From NCBI GenBank assembly GCA_034429475.1, contig DAOUGD010000232.1, forward strand, positions 1 through 17,296: 17,296 bases of DNA, given 5' to 3'. This DNA is from JAKQHY01 sp034429475. GTDB lineage: Bacteria; Chloroflexota; Anaerolineae; B4-G1; SLSP01. Shown piece after piece: positions 6,511 through 13,652 of this stretch; positions within the stretch are counted from its first letter, which is position 1, and each line of letters opens with the position of its first letter. Below the pieces are notes generated by a model that worked only from the letters and a program-made list of their open reading frames with translations, was not told where the DNA came from and searched no databases. Position numbers and translations under genes: made by a program.

Positions 6511-7569
6511 TCATGGCCCGTAGTCCTGTGACAACACAATCTTCAAGGTCTCCGGCTCCTCCGCATCCACCTTCGCAAAGGCTGCCGCCACGTCGCGCAT
6601 CGGCATCTGGTGGGTGACGAGCAAATCGGGATGCAGCAGCCCCTTCGCCATAAGCCGGATCGCGCGCGGGAACTCGCCCAGGGTGACGCGCGAGCCGATC
6701 AACGTGACCTCTTTGAACACCAGCGTCTTGAAATGTACCGGCGACAGTTGCTCGCCGAGGCCCACCGTAACGATCCGCCCGCCGTTGCGCACCACCTGCA
6801 CGGCCTGGTTGAGCGGCGCGCCCTGCCCTGGAATTTCGTGATAGTGGCCAATGGCCTCGATCACCACATCCGCGCCGGCGCCGCGCGTCACGTCCATCAC
6901 CCGCGCCACGGGATCTTCCTCGGCGATGGCGATGGTCACGTCCGCCCCCAGCTTCTTTGCCACCGCCAGCCGCGCCGGATGCACATCCGTGATGATGGAG
7001 AGCGCCGGCCCCGCGCTGTGACACAGCACATCCAGCGTCGAAAGCCCCACCTTGCCCGCGCCCAGGATGACGACGGACTCGCCCGGCTGCACCGCGCCGC
7101 GCCGCAAAATGTGATGCCCGATGCCGTACAGTTCCACCATCGGCGCGTAGGGCATGGGGATGTCTTCCGGCAGCGGCACGAGCCGGTCGGTGGGCACGGC
7201 GACATATTGCCCGAAGCCGCCCGGCAGGTCAATGCCGAGCAGCTTGAGCGTCGTGCAGGCGTTGATGTGCCCATCCAGGCACGCCGGGCAGCGGTGGCAC
7301 GAGAGGATGGGGTCCACGCACACCCGGTCGCCGACTTTGTAGCCGCGCACCGCCTTCCCCACCGCCTCGATGACGCCGCCGAACTCATGGCCGAGGATGG
7401 CGGGGTACGTCACCCGCCCCTTGAACTCGCCGCGATAGACGTGCAGATCGGTGCCGCAGATGCCCGCGTACCCCGACCTCACCAGCACCTCATCCGGCCC
7501 GATCTCCGGCTCCGGCGCATTGCCGGGGCGGATGTCTTTGTCGTTGTACAGAATGGCTGCTTTCATCAT
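6511..7569 (-). CDS. zinc-dependent medium-chain alcohol/polyol dehydrogenase
   Basis: The 352-residue protein is a full-length MDR-family dehydrogenase. Catalytic zinc residues are C38 (GICGTDLH) and H61/E62 (GHEFGG), with E146 as a possible fourth ligand. The structural zinc cysteines are C91, C94, C97 and C105. The nucleotide-binding loop is GAGKVG at 170-175 followed by D195, which favours NAD over NADP. The overall look is of the sorbitol/threonine dehydrogenase-like branch, so oxidation of a sugar alcohol or related polyol is likely; the exact substrate is unknown. An AGGAGG lies 7 nt before the first ATG; the second ATG, one codon later, is also possible. It is the first gene of the minus-strand group running down to the response regulator. 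Confidence 0.9.
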   Translation of the reverse strand: MMKAAILYNDKDIRPGNAPEPEIGPDEVLVRSGYAGICGTDLHVYRGEFKGRVTYPAILGHEFGGVIEAVGKAVRGYKVGDRVCVDPILSCHRCPACLDGHINACTTLKLLGIDLPGGFGQYVAVPTDRLVPLPEDIPMPYAPMVELYGIGHHILRRGAVQPGESVVILGAGKVGLSTLDVLCHSAGPALSIITDVHPARLAVAKKLGADVTIAIAEEDPVARVMDVTRGAGADVVIEAIGHYHEIPGQGAPLNQAVQVVRNGGRIVTVGLGEQLSPVHFKTLVFKEVTLIGSRVTLGEFPRAIRLMAKGLLHPDLLVTHQMPMRDVAAAFAKVDAEEPETLKIVLSQDYGP

Positions 7570-7589
7570 AGCGTTGCCTCCTGCAAAGA

Positions 7590-7638
7590 AATGAGAAATG
7601 AGTAATGAGTCTTCTTAACTCATTACTCATTTCTCATT
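7590..7638. repeat. 21-bp perfect inverted repeat between glycosidase and dehydrogenase
   Basis: Bases 7590-7610 pair perfectly with 7618-7638 around a 7-nt loop. The arms are built from the repeated word AATGAGTAATGAG. Further copies of the same word run to about 7667, meeting the glycosidase stop codon. On the minus strand the stem is followed by TTTCTTT, then the Shine-Dalgarno of the dehydrogenase. It may end transcription of the glycosidase gene or modulate read-through, but the T-run is weak. Confidence 0.75.
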
Positions 7639-7661
7639 ACTCATTACCCTTTACCCTTTAC

Positions 7662-9857
7662 TCATTGCATCGCCGCCCGCAGCGAGTCACACGCCGGGCA
7701 GCCGCCGTCGGGGCGGATGATGGCGTAGCCGTCCTGCGGGTCGTAGCCATAACGCACGAAGTCTATGTTCCACACGATGATGCAGCGCACCATCCCCGTG
7801 GAGCGGCTCAGGCTGACAGCCTCCGCCAGCCACGTGGCCTGCTGCACGGTGCCCGTCCCCCGCCCCCACCAGAATTGATCCGAGAAGCCGGGGACGCTGT
7901 CCTGTGAGGCATAGCCCATTTCGGTGTAGAAGAGTTGGCGAGCGCCTCGGAACGTCCGGTAATACAGCTCGGTCTGCGGCAGGAAGTACCACGAGTGGTG
8001 ATGATTGCCGTCGTCGGCGGGGTGCCCGCTGCGCGCCGAAGGCGACGTGGCCCCGGAGTTGTGGTGCGCGCCGATGTAGTCCATGCAGTTGGCCGCGCCC
8101 GCGTTGTACATCCCCTGGATGAACGGCAGGTCGTCGCAGCCGTTGGGGCCGCAGCCGCCGAAGTAGCCCGTCGGCGCGGGGGCTGCGCTGATGACGGCCG
8201 TGCCGGGATTCGCGGCCTTGATCGCACCGTAGGCCGCGCACAGCAGGCGCGTGTAGGCCGCCGGGTCAATCTGGCCGATCTGCCACTCGCGGTCAATGTT
8301 CGGCTCGTTCCACACCTCGATGGCGTCAGCGCCGGAAGCGGCCAGTCCCGCCACCCACGCGCTGTACTTGGCGTGGAAGTCGGCGTCCGTCACCATACCC
8401 GGCGACCCCAGCGCGCTGAGTTGAATTTTGAAGCCGTTGGCGTGCGCCATGTTGATCATCTCCGTCGCGCCCTGGCCGTACTGGACCTGAATTTTCGCCC
8501 ACGACATGCCGGCGTGCTGCATCTGGGGGATGTAGCCCCACGTGCGGATGTGGCCGCCCAGCTCGAAGCCGCCGCGCCCCCCAGGGCGCACCGTAACCGG
8601 GGCTACCGGCGCCGGGGCCGCCGCAGCCGTTCCTACACGGACGATGACGGTGATTTTGCCGCCATACGCCGCGCCCGCGCCGGATGCCATGCTCCAGATA
8701 CCTTTGAAGGTGCCGTTGGATGCCGGCGCTTTCATATTGACGGAAATATCGGCAGTGGCGCCGGGGGCGACCGCGCCCACGGCGATGTTGGCCGGCGCGC
8801 CCAGCGCTTCCCCACTGGAGAAGAGCAACTGGGCGTCGGCGGGCCAGTCGCAGCTCCCGCTGTTGCGCAGCCGCCACGTTTTCACGAACTCCTTGCCCGG
8901 CTCAAAGGTGGTATAGTCGGGAATGGTCACGTCGGCGACGTAGCTGGCGTTGAGGCAGGCGGCGCTCGGTGTGGACGCGCCAGTGGATGGCGTCGCGCCG
9001 GTCGTCGCGGGCGCGCTGCTGCCTGCGCCCACCTTGATCACGACGGTCAGCTTGGTTCCGAAGACCGCGCCGGAAGCCAACTGCCAGACGCCTTTGTAAC
9101 TACCATTAGCCGTGGGCGCTTTCATTTCCACCGAAATCTCTTTGGTCACTCCGGCGTCCACCGCGCCGACGGTCACTTTGGCCGCCGCGCCGAGTTGCTC
9201 GCCGGAAACAAACGTCAACTGTGTGTCGGCGGGCCAGGCGCAGCTTCCGTTGTTGCGCACCCGCCACGTCTTGGTGAAGCCCTTGCCCGCCTCCACCGCG
9301 CTGTAGTCGGGGATGGTTACGTCAGCCAAATAACCGGCATTGAGGCAGGCGGCAGAGGTCGGCGTGGCCGTCCCGCTCGCCGATTTGGGCGTTGCGGTCG
9401 CGGCAGGGGTTCTCCCCGCGCCTACTTTGATGAGGGTGGTCAGCCGGGGGCCGAAGGCGGCGCCTTTGTCGTCGCTCAGCCGCCACGCGCCCTGGTATGT
9501 GCCGTTGGCGGTGGGGGCTTTTAACGTGATGGAAATGTCCGTCTTCTCGCCGACCGCCAGAGCGCCGACCGCCACACTGGCGGGCGCGCCCAACTTGTCG
9601 CCATCGGAGAAAATGAGCTTGGCGCCTTCGGGCCAGGCGCAACTGCCATCGTTGCGCACGCGCCAGGTTTTCACGAAGGACTTGCCCGCTTCCATCGCGC
9701 TGTAATCGGGGATGGTCACGTCCGCCAGAAAAGCCACGCTGAGGCAAGCCGCCGCCTGGGGCGCGGGCCGCGCCGCCGTCATCGCGTTGACCGCTTCCAC
9801 GCCGGGAAGCAGCAACGCCAACACCAGAATCCAGGACATCCAACGTTTTAATACCAT
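7662..9857 (-). CDS. secreted glycoside hydrolase (clan GH-A) with three NBR1-type domains
   Basis: This 731-residue protein has a signal peptide (basic start, hydrophobic 8-19, likely cleavage after VNA at residue 25). Three NBR1/FW-type Ig-like domains follow at about 38-146, 170-277 and 300-408. Each carries ADVTIPDY, a KTWR[VL]RN.GSC.WP core and a K(V)G end, and they are joined by Ala/Thr/Ser/Pro-rich linkers. The catalytic domain (about 430-731) has EVWNEPN with acid/base E518 and QLFYTEMGY with nucleophile E646, as in clan GH-A (GH39/GH5-like) barrels. In bacteria NBR1 domains occur on secreted proteins and probably bind surfaces or partners. Polysaccharide hydrolysis is expected; the substrate is unknown. 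Shine-Dalgarno-like GAGAGGA precedes the ATG. Confidence 0.87.
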   Translation of the reverse strand: MVLKRWMSWILVLALLLPGVEAVNAMTAARPAPQAAACLSVAFLADVTIPDYSAMEAGKSFVKTWRVRNDGSCAWPEGAKLIFSDGDKLGAPASVAVGALAVGEKTDISITLKAPTANGTYQGAWRLSDDKGAAFGPRLTTLIKVGAGRTPAATATPKSASGTATPTSAACLNAGYLADVTIPDYSAVEAGKGFTKTWRVRNNGSCAWPADTQLTFVSGEQLGAAAKVTVGAVDAGVTKEISVEMKAPTANGSYKGVWQLASGAVFGTKLTVVIKVGAGSSAPATTGATPSTGASTPSAACLNASYVADVTIPDYTTFEPGKEFVKTWRLRNSGSCDWPADAQLLFSSGEALGAPANIAVGAVAPGATADISVNMKAPASNGTFKGIWSMASGAGAAYGGKITVIVRVGTAAAAPAPVAPVTVRPGGRGGFELGGHIRTWGYIPQMQHAGMSWAKIQVQYGQGATEMINMAHANGFKIQLSALGSPGMVTDADFHAKYSAWVAGLAASGADAIEVWNEPNIDREWQIGQIDPAAYTRLLCAAYGAIKAANPGTAVISAAPAPTGYFGGCGPNGCDDLPFIQGMYNAGAANCMDYIGAHHNSGATSPSARSGHPADDGNHHHSWYFLPQTELYYRTFRGARQLFYTEMGYASQDSVPGFSDQFWWGRGTGTVQQATWLAEAVSLSRSTGMVRCIIVWNIDFVRYGYDPQDGYAIIRPDGGCPACDSLRAAMQ
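8634..9746 (-). repeat. three diverged in-gene repeats encoding NBR1-type domains
   Basis: The copies are at about 9420-9746, 9027-9347 and 8634-8957, spaced about 390-400 bp. They stay similar at DNA level in the core, for example the near-identical blocks around 8914, 9303 and 9703 that encode VTIPDY. This indicates internal duplication. The linkers between copies are length-variable and Thr/Ala/Pro-rich. Confidence 0.8.
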
Positions 9858-9883
9858 ACTTTTTCCTCTCCCTCAAGAATTTC

Positions 9884-9905
9884 CTCAACGGATTGAACGG
9901 ATTTT
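9884..9905. repeat. 22-nt dispersed repeat, copy 2
   Basis: These bases are identical to the reverse complement of 4788-4809. The copy lies upstream of the glycosidase start, inside its leader, and in opposite orientation to the gene direction compared with copy 1. Confidence 0.7.
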
Positions 9906-9962
9906 AACGAATTCTCTATCGTTGTTGATTTCACCGCTGAGGTTTTTTACCTGACTTTTTGA

Positions 9963-9993
9963 ATTATACAACAAAACTCCCCGCAAAAGTCAC
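9963..9993 (-). promoter_or_regulatory. candidate promoter of the NBR1-glycosidase gene
   Basis: On the minus strand a perfect TATAAT occupies 9963-9968. A GTGACT (4 of 6 matches to TTGACA) lies at 9988-9993 with a long 19-bp spacer, overlapping the end of the acetyltransferase gene. The leader to the ATG at 9857 would be about 100 nt and contains the 22-nt repeat. Confidence 0.45.
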
Positions 9994-10571
9994 AAATCCA
10001 GATACCACACCAGCGCCGCCTCGTGCGCCGTCTCCGGGACGCCGGCGTAGCCGAAGCGGTGGATCGCCCCCAGGGTGCAGCCCATCCGCGCGTAGAAGCG
10101 GCACGCGGGGACGTTGACGTTCTGCGTCTCAAACGCGAGTTGGCCGCAGCCTTGCGCCCGCGCCCAGCCGGCGGCGTGATGGACCAGCGCTGCGCCGATG
10201 CCGCGCCCGCGATAGTCGGGGTGTACGCGGATGTCCCACACAACGGCGAGGTCTTGGCGCGGGAACGGGCCAACCGGGCATAGCTTCGGCTCCGGTATGA
10301 CTGTCACGCCGCCCACCGGCGTCTCGCCTTCCCACGCCAGAAAGATGGCCCAGTCACGGATATCGAAGTCACGCGCCCACGCCGCCGGGGTGTCGTCGCC
10401 CTGGGCATTGTAGTCTTTGAGGTAAGGCGTCGCCAGGCGTTCTTCGACCAGGCGCAGCCCGCCTAAACCGCCATCCACCCCCTCCACCCGCAGCACGGAG
10501 CGCACCACGAAGGCGATAGAAATAGCAGCATACAGTGCATATTGGTCAGAACTAATCGGTGTAATATTCAT
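9990..10571 (-). CDS. GNAT acetyltransferase resembling streptothricin acetyltransferases
   Basis: The 193-residue protein has the acetyl-CoA pyrophosphate loop of the GNAT family, VHPDYRGRGIGAALV (motif A, about 117-130), preceded by the strand VVWDIRV. The C-terminal part ETQNVNVPACRFYARMGC (148-165) closely resembles the motif in streptothricin/nourseothricin acetyltransferases, which acetylate the antibiotic's beta-lysine amine. Substrate specificity cannot be proved from this, and GNAT proteins acting on other amines share the motif. The ATG at 10571 is preferred because GGAG lies 8 nt upstream; the ATG at 10577 would be only 2 nt away. It follows a UroD-like gene on the same strand across a repeat-filled 104-bp gap. 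Confidence 0.85.
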   Translation of the reverse strand: MNITPISSDQYALYAAISIAFVVRSVLRVEGVDGGLGGLRLVEERLATPYLKDYNAQGDDTPAAWARDFDIRDWAIFLAWEGETPVGGVTVIPEPKLCPVGPFPRQDLAVVWDIRVHPDYRGRGIGAALVHHAAGWARAQGCGQLAFETQNVNVPACRFYARMGCTLGAIHRFGYAGVPETAHEAALVWYLDL

Positions 10572-10606
10572 TGGCATCGCTCCACAAGAACGAAAGTAAA
10601 AAATCA

Positions 10607-10666
10607 GGACGCAGATTTTCGCAGATTATTTAAAAAATCCGCGTTCATCCGCGTTTATCTGCGTCC
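10607..10666. repeat. dispersed inverted repeat (GGACGCAGAT family), copy A
   Basis: GGACGCAGAT at 10607-10616 pairs with ATCTGCGTCC at 10657-10666. The interior repeats related words such as CGCAGATT, AATCCGCG and CATCCGCG. A second copy lies at 15937-16000. Together with short unique flanks it fills the space between the UroD-like and acetyltransferase genes. Similar elements are common between genes in some Chloroflexota, by recollection only. Confidence 0.75.
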
Positions 10667-10675
10667 AACATTGGT

Positions 10676-11731
10676 CTATAGCCAGCCCTCGTGATAGCCG
10701 GTCTCATACATCGTCACGACGTTTTCCGGCGGGCTGACGGCCTGGACGTTGTGACACGGCGCGAGGATGTAGCCGCCGCCCGCGCCCAGCACCGCGAGGT
10801 TGGTTCGCACTTCCTCCTGCACGTCGGCCACGCTGCCAAAGGGCAAAGTCTGCTGGTTGTCCACCCCGCCGTGGAAGATGACCCGGTCGCCGAAATCCCG
10901 CTTCAAGCCGGCGCGCTCCATCCCCTGGCAGCGCCACTGGATGGGGTTGAGAACGTCCATGCCGATCTCGATCAGGTCGGGGATGACCGGGCGCACCGCG
11001 CCGTCGCTGTGCGTGAAGACGTAGCCGCCGCCTTCGTGAACCAACGCCATCATCCGCTGCATCCGGGGCAGCAGGAACTCCCGAATGTGTTTGCGGGAAA
11101 ACAGCAGCCGCTCCTGCGACCCCAGGTCTTCGGCGACGTAGGAGAACGTCACCTGCCCCGGAATTTGCTCGTAGATGCGCCGCGTGTTCTCGTAGGCGAA
11201 GTCAAACAGCTTATCCAGGCAGTAATGCACCATCTCCGGGTTGAGCGCCAAATCCATATACGCCTGTTCCATGCCGCGCAGATGGGTGTACGTCAGGAAC
11301 GGTTCTGACCCGCTGTCGCGCACCGGGCGATGTTCGTTGCCCTGCAATTGCGCCGGGATAACCGAGTAGTCGAACCAGTCCGGCGTCGGCCAGGTGTAGG
11401 CAGCTTCAATTTCATCCACCGAGGCATAGCGCGCCAGCGGATAATAATCCACCTCGCTGTACACGCCGGTTCCATAATCAATGTGGCGATGATGGCAGCC
11501 GTACATATCGTAGCCCGGCGCTATCGGCGGGCCGACGTAGCGCGGGCCGACGTCCAGCGGGCGGTCAATGTGCAGTTGCGCAAACAGTTCGTCCGCCGTC
11601 GCGCAGCCCAGGTAGCGCATCACGGCTTGGGTGGCTTCGTCCGTTCCCCAGTAATCCATCGGAACCCGATCCGGTTTCTCGCGCCGGAGCACGGCCAGCC
11701 AGCGTTCTTTCGGAGTCATCGTTTCTTTCAT
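10676..11731 (-). CDS. uroporphyrinogen decarboxylase-superfamily protein (not a canonical HemE)
   Basis: The 351-residue protein has the UroD/methyltransferase-superfamily layout: MTPKERWLAVLRREKPDRVP at the N-terminus, then YVFTHSDGAVRPVIPDLIEIGMDVLNPIQ (from about 238), FHGGVDNQ (286-292) and LAPCHNVQAVSPPENV (323-338). The N-terminal RQAGRY signature of true HemE is absent, so heme synthesis is unlikely. H241 and C326 fall where zinc ligands sit in corrinoid methyltransferases such as MtaA, although S242 replaces the middle cysteine. No corrinoid protein is nearby. Function is therefore open. A GGGAGG lies 7 nt upstream of the ATG at 11731. It is divergent from an esterase gene with only 38 bp between start codons. 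Confidence 0.8.
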   Translation of the reverse strand: MKETMTPKERWLAVLRREKPDRVPMDYWGTDEATQAVMRYLGCATADELFAQLHIDRPLDVGPRYVGPPIAPGYDMYGCHHRHIDYGTGVYSEVDYYPLARYASVDEIEAAYTWPTPDWFDYSVIPAQLQGNEHRPVRDSGSEPFLTYTHLRGMEQAYMDLALNPEMVHYCLDKLFDFAYENTRRIYEQIPGQVTFSYVAEDLGSQERLLFSRKHIREFLLPRMQRMMALVHEGGGYVFTHSDGAVRPVIPDLIEIGMDVLNPIQWRCQGMERAGLKRDFGDRVIFHGGVDNQQTLPFGSVADVQEEVRTNLAVLGAGGGYILAPCHNVQAVSPPENVVTMYETGYHEGWL

Positions 11732-11756
11732 GATTCGCCCTCCCGGAAATTTAGGT

Positions 11757-11762
11757 TATAGT
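11757..11762 (+). promoter_or_regulatory. possible -10 box of the esterase gene, leaderless arrangement
   Basis: TATAGT (5 of 6 matches to TATAAT) ends 7 nt before the esterase ATG at 11770. No Shine-Dalgarno precedes that ATG, so a leaderless mRNA is plausible. No good -35 is seen; it would fall at the start of the divergent UroD-like gene. Confidence 0.4.
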
Positions 11763-11769
11763 ATGGCGC

Positions 11770-12717
11770 ATGGCAACGAAATCGCAAATGGGTGAGCGGC
11801 AACCAAAAGCCGGTAAACTGTGGCTGAAATGGGTCAGGATTGGCGTGGGGCTGCTGGTGGGGCTGCCCGTCGCGCTGCTCGGCTTTTACCTCAGCCTCAA
11901 CCGCACCAACGGGAAGCTCACCTCCGGCGGGGAACGCCGCGCTTATCTGTTGTACGTCCCGCCCACCTACGACCCCGCCACGCCGACGCCGTTGGTCATC
12001 AGCATCCACGGCTTCGCCGAGTGGCCGGCGCACCAGATGCAGATCAGCCATTGGAACGATCTGGCGGACGAATATGGTTTCCTGGTGGTGTATCCCTCCG
12101 GGACGGGGCTGCCCTGGCGCTGGCGAATTGGCGGCCCGGCGCCCTCGCCCGATGTGACCTTCATCTCCGACCTCATTGACCACCTGGCGGAAACGTACAC
12201 CATTGACCTGAACCGCGTCTACGCCAACGGGCTATCGAACGGCGGCGGGATGTCCTACGTGCTGGCTTGCCAGCTTTCGGATCGCATCACTGCGGTTGGA
12301 TCGGTATCGGGCGCGTACCTGTTGCCGTTGGCGCAGTGCAATCCCACGCGGACGGTCCCGGTGATCGCGTTCCACGGCACGGATGACCCCATCGTGCCGT
12401 TCACCGGCGGGCCGTCGGGGTCCTTCGACTACGACTTCCCCGTGATCCCCGATTGGATGGCGCAGTGGGCCGCCCGCAACGCCTGTGAGTCGCCGCCGCT
12501 CGACCTGCCCGCGCAGGGGAGCGTCACCGGCGTTCACTACGCGCGCTGCGGGGACGACACCACCTTCACCTTCTACACCATCCACGGCGGCGGCCACTCC
12601 TGGCCCGGCGGCGACGCGATGCCCGAAGCCATCGTCGGCCACACCACCCAGGACGTGAACGCCACCCGGCTGATGTGGGAGTTTTTTCAGCAGTACACGC
12701 TTGAGCCAGCATTATGA
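11770..12717 (+). CDS. membrane-anchored polyhydroxybutyrate-depolymerase/LpqC-like esterase
   Basis: The 315-residue protein has a basic N-terminus and one hydrophobic helix (about 21-42), so the enzyme part is probably outside the membrane. The alpha/beta-hydrolase core resembles COG3509 (LpqC, feruloyl/acetylxylan esterase, CE1-like). Features are TPLVISIHGFAE (oxyanion region, 73-84), nucleophile S156 in GLSNGGGM, D206 in HGTDDPIVPF and H276 in GGGHSWPG. The triad is complete. Likely substrates are ester side groups of plant polysaccharides or short-chain polyesters; the sequence does not decide between them. The gene is single, flanked by a divergent UroD-like gene and a downstream restriction-modification pair. 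An internal ATG at 11788 is an alternative start. Confidence 0.85.
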   Translation: MATKSQMGERQPKAGKLWLKWVRIGVGLLVGLPVALLGFYLSLNRTNGKLTSGGERRAYLLYVPPTYDPATPTPLVISIHGFAEWPAHQMQISHWNDLADEYGFLVVYPSGTGLPWRWRIGGPAPSPDVTFISDLIDHLAETYTIDLNRVYANGLSNGGGMSYVLACQLSDRITAVGSVSGAYLLPLAQCNPTRTVPVIAFHGTDDPIVPFTGGPSGSFDYDFPVIPDWMAQWAARNACESPPLDLPAQGSVTGVHYARCGDDTTFTFYTIHGGGHSWPGGDAMPEAIVGHTTQDVNATRLMWEFFQQYTLEPAL

Positions 12718-12771
12718 ATGAGAAATTTCATCCACAGATAACGCAGTAACCAGCTACGGAGTTGAAGCGCT

Positions 12772-13650
12772 ATGGATTACGTGCTTTACAATCTACGCCT
12801 GAGAGAATTGGTCGCCATCGTAAGAGAAAACGAGAGCTTTTATCAGGATTTTGTGGGTTATCTGCGGGAAGCAGGTTACAATTCCATCTTAGCTTTCATC
12901 CAGGAACCATCCGATGAGCAAGCCGCAGCGACCATTGCCAATTACCTTTCTCGCACAGTGGATGTCAAGCTCTATGATGGTCTCCTGCGCCCTTATACCA
13001 ATTCCAAAGCCAAATGGTACTTTCTGGCCTGGTTGCTGCGCGATGCAGCCACACAACGCCTGGAACCTCTCCTCAAAACCGTTTCAGGAGATACTATCCT
13101 GGAACGCAAAACCTATCTGCTGAATGAAATCCGAAAATTTGTAGGCCCGCTGTTTCCCCATGCAGAAAGTTGGGAGTGGCCGGCCATTTCTGAGGTGATG
13201 CTCGCCAGATTAGAAGGAAGCCGACGCGCGTTAAAGGGAACTCTATTTGAGGAACTGGTTAGACGTGAACTGCACAACCTAATTGAGGAACACCAGCTAC
13301 CGTTACAAGTCAGCAAAAGCCAGGTCAAGATTGGCGATGAAACCTACGATGTACAAATAGTCGGAGAAAAAGGCACACTACTACTGCCTGTCAAAACCCG
13401 CGAAACGATGGGCGGTGGACATGCGTTACTCTTTACGCGGGATATTTACAAAACGATATTGCTGGCAACTGAAAATGGCTACAAATGTGTGCCCATTGTG
13501 ATCGCCGAATCCTGGGCAGGCGATTTGGAGGCGTTGAAATCCGAACTATACATCTACATCCAGGCTAATCCCAATCAACTCACGCTGGTAGAACCGCTGC
13601 TCATTCAACAATTGAAAGAGCTGCTACCACTTCTGGAAGAAATTCAATAA
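12772..13650 (+). CDS. Type II restriction endonuclease, PD-(D/E)XK-like fold
   Basis: The 292-residue protein is assigned as the endonuclease partner of the converging methyltransferase. Its C-terminal half resembles a PD-(D/E)XK nuclease: helix GTLFEELVRREL (E160/E161), strand TYDVQIV (D193) and strand TLLLPVKTRE (K208). The position two before the lysine, normally Asp or Glu, is proline (P206), so the acidic residue must come from elsewhere, perhaps E211. The N-terminal half is helical and not recognised. GGAG lies 10 nt before the ATG. Codons are AT-richer than in surrounding genes, suggesting transfer. The recognition sequence cannot be predicted from this. The 54-bp gap upstream holds a partial repeat-like stretch and no operator (C-box) that I can see. 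Confidence 0.75.
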   Translation: MDYVLYNLRLRELVAIVRENESFYQDFVGYLREAGYNSILAFIQEPSDEQAAATIANYLSRTVDVKLYDGLLRPYTNSKAKWYFLAWLLRDAATQRLEPLLKTVSGDTILERKTYLLNEIRKFVGPLFPHAESWEWPAISEVMLARLEGSRRALKGTLFEELVRRELHNLIEEHQLPLQVSKSQVKIGDETYDVQIVGEKGTLLLPVKTRETMGGGHALLFTRDIYKTILLATENGYKCVPIVIAESWAGDLEALKSELYIYIQANPNQLTLVEPLLIQQLKELLPLLEEIQ

Positions 13651-13652
13651 CG

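Noticed and set aside
6610..7605. 331-codon open frame on the plus strand opposite the dehydrogenase
   Set aside because: His/Arg-rich, no domain; the minus-strand dehydrogenase has every zinc and nucleotide-binding motif.
7935..9524. 529-codon open frame on the plus strand opposite the NBR1-glycosidase gene
   Set aside because: Arg/Gly/Ala-rich with no recognisable motif; the minus strand carries a signal peptide, repeated domains and catalytic residues. It is a shadow of high-GC codon structure.
8634..9746. Regular ~390-bp periodicity that could suggest a repeat array
   Set aside because: It is explained by three diverged protein domains; unit length and divergence do not fit a CRISPR array.
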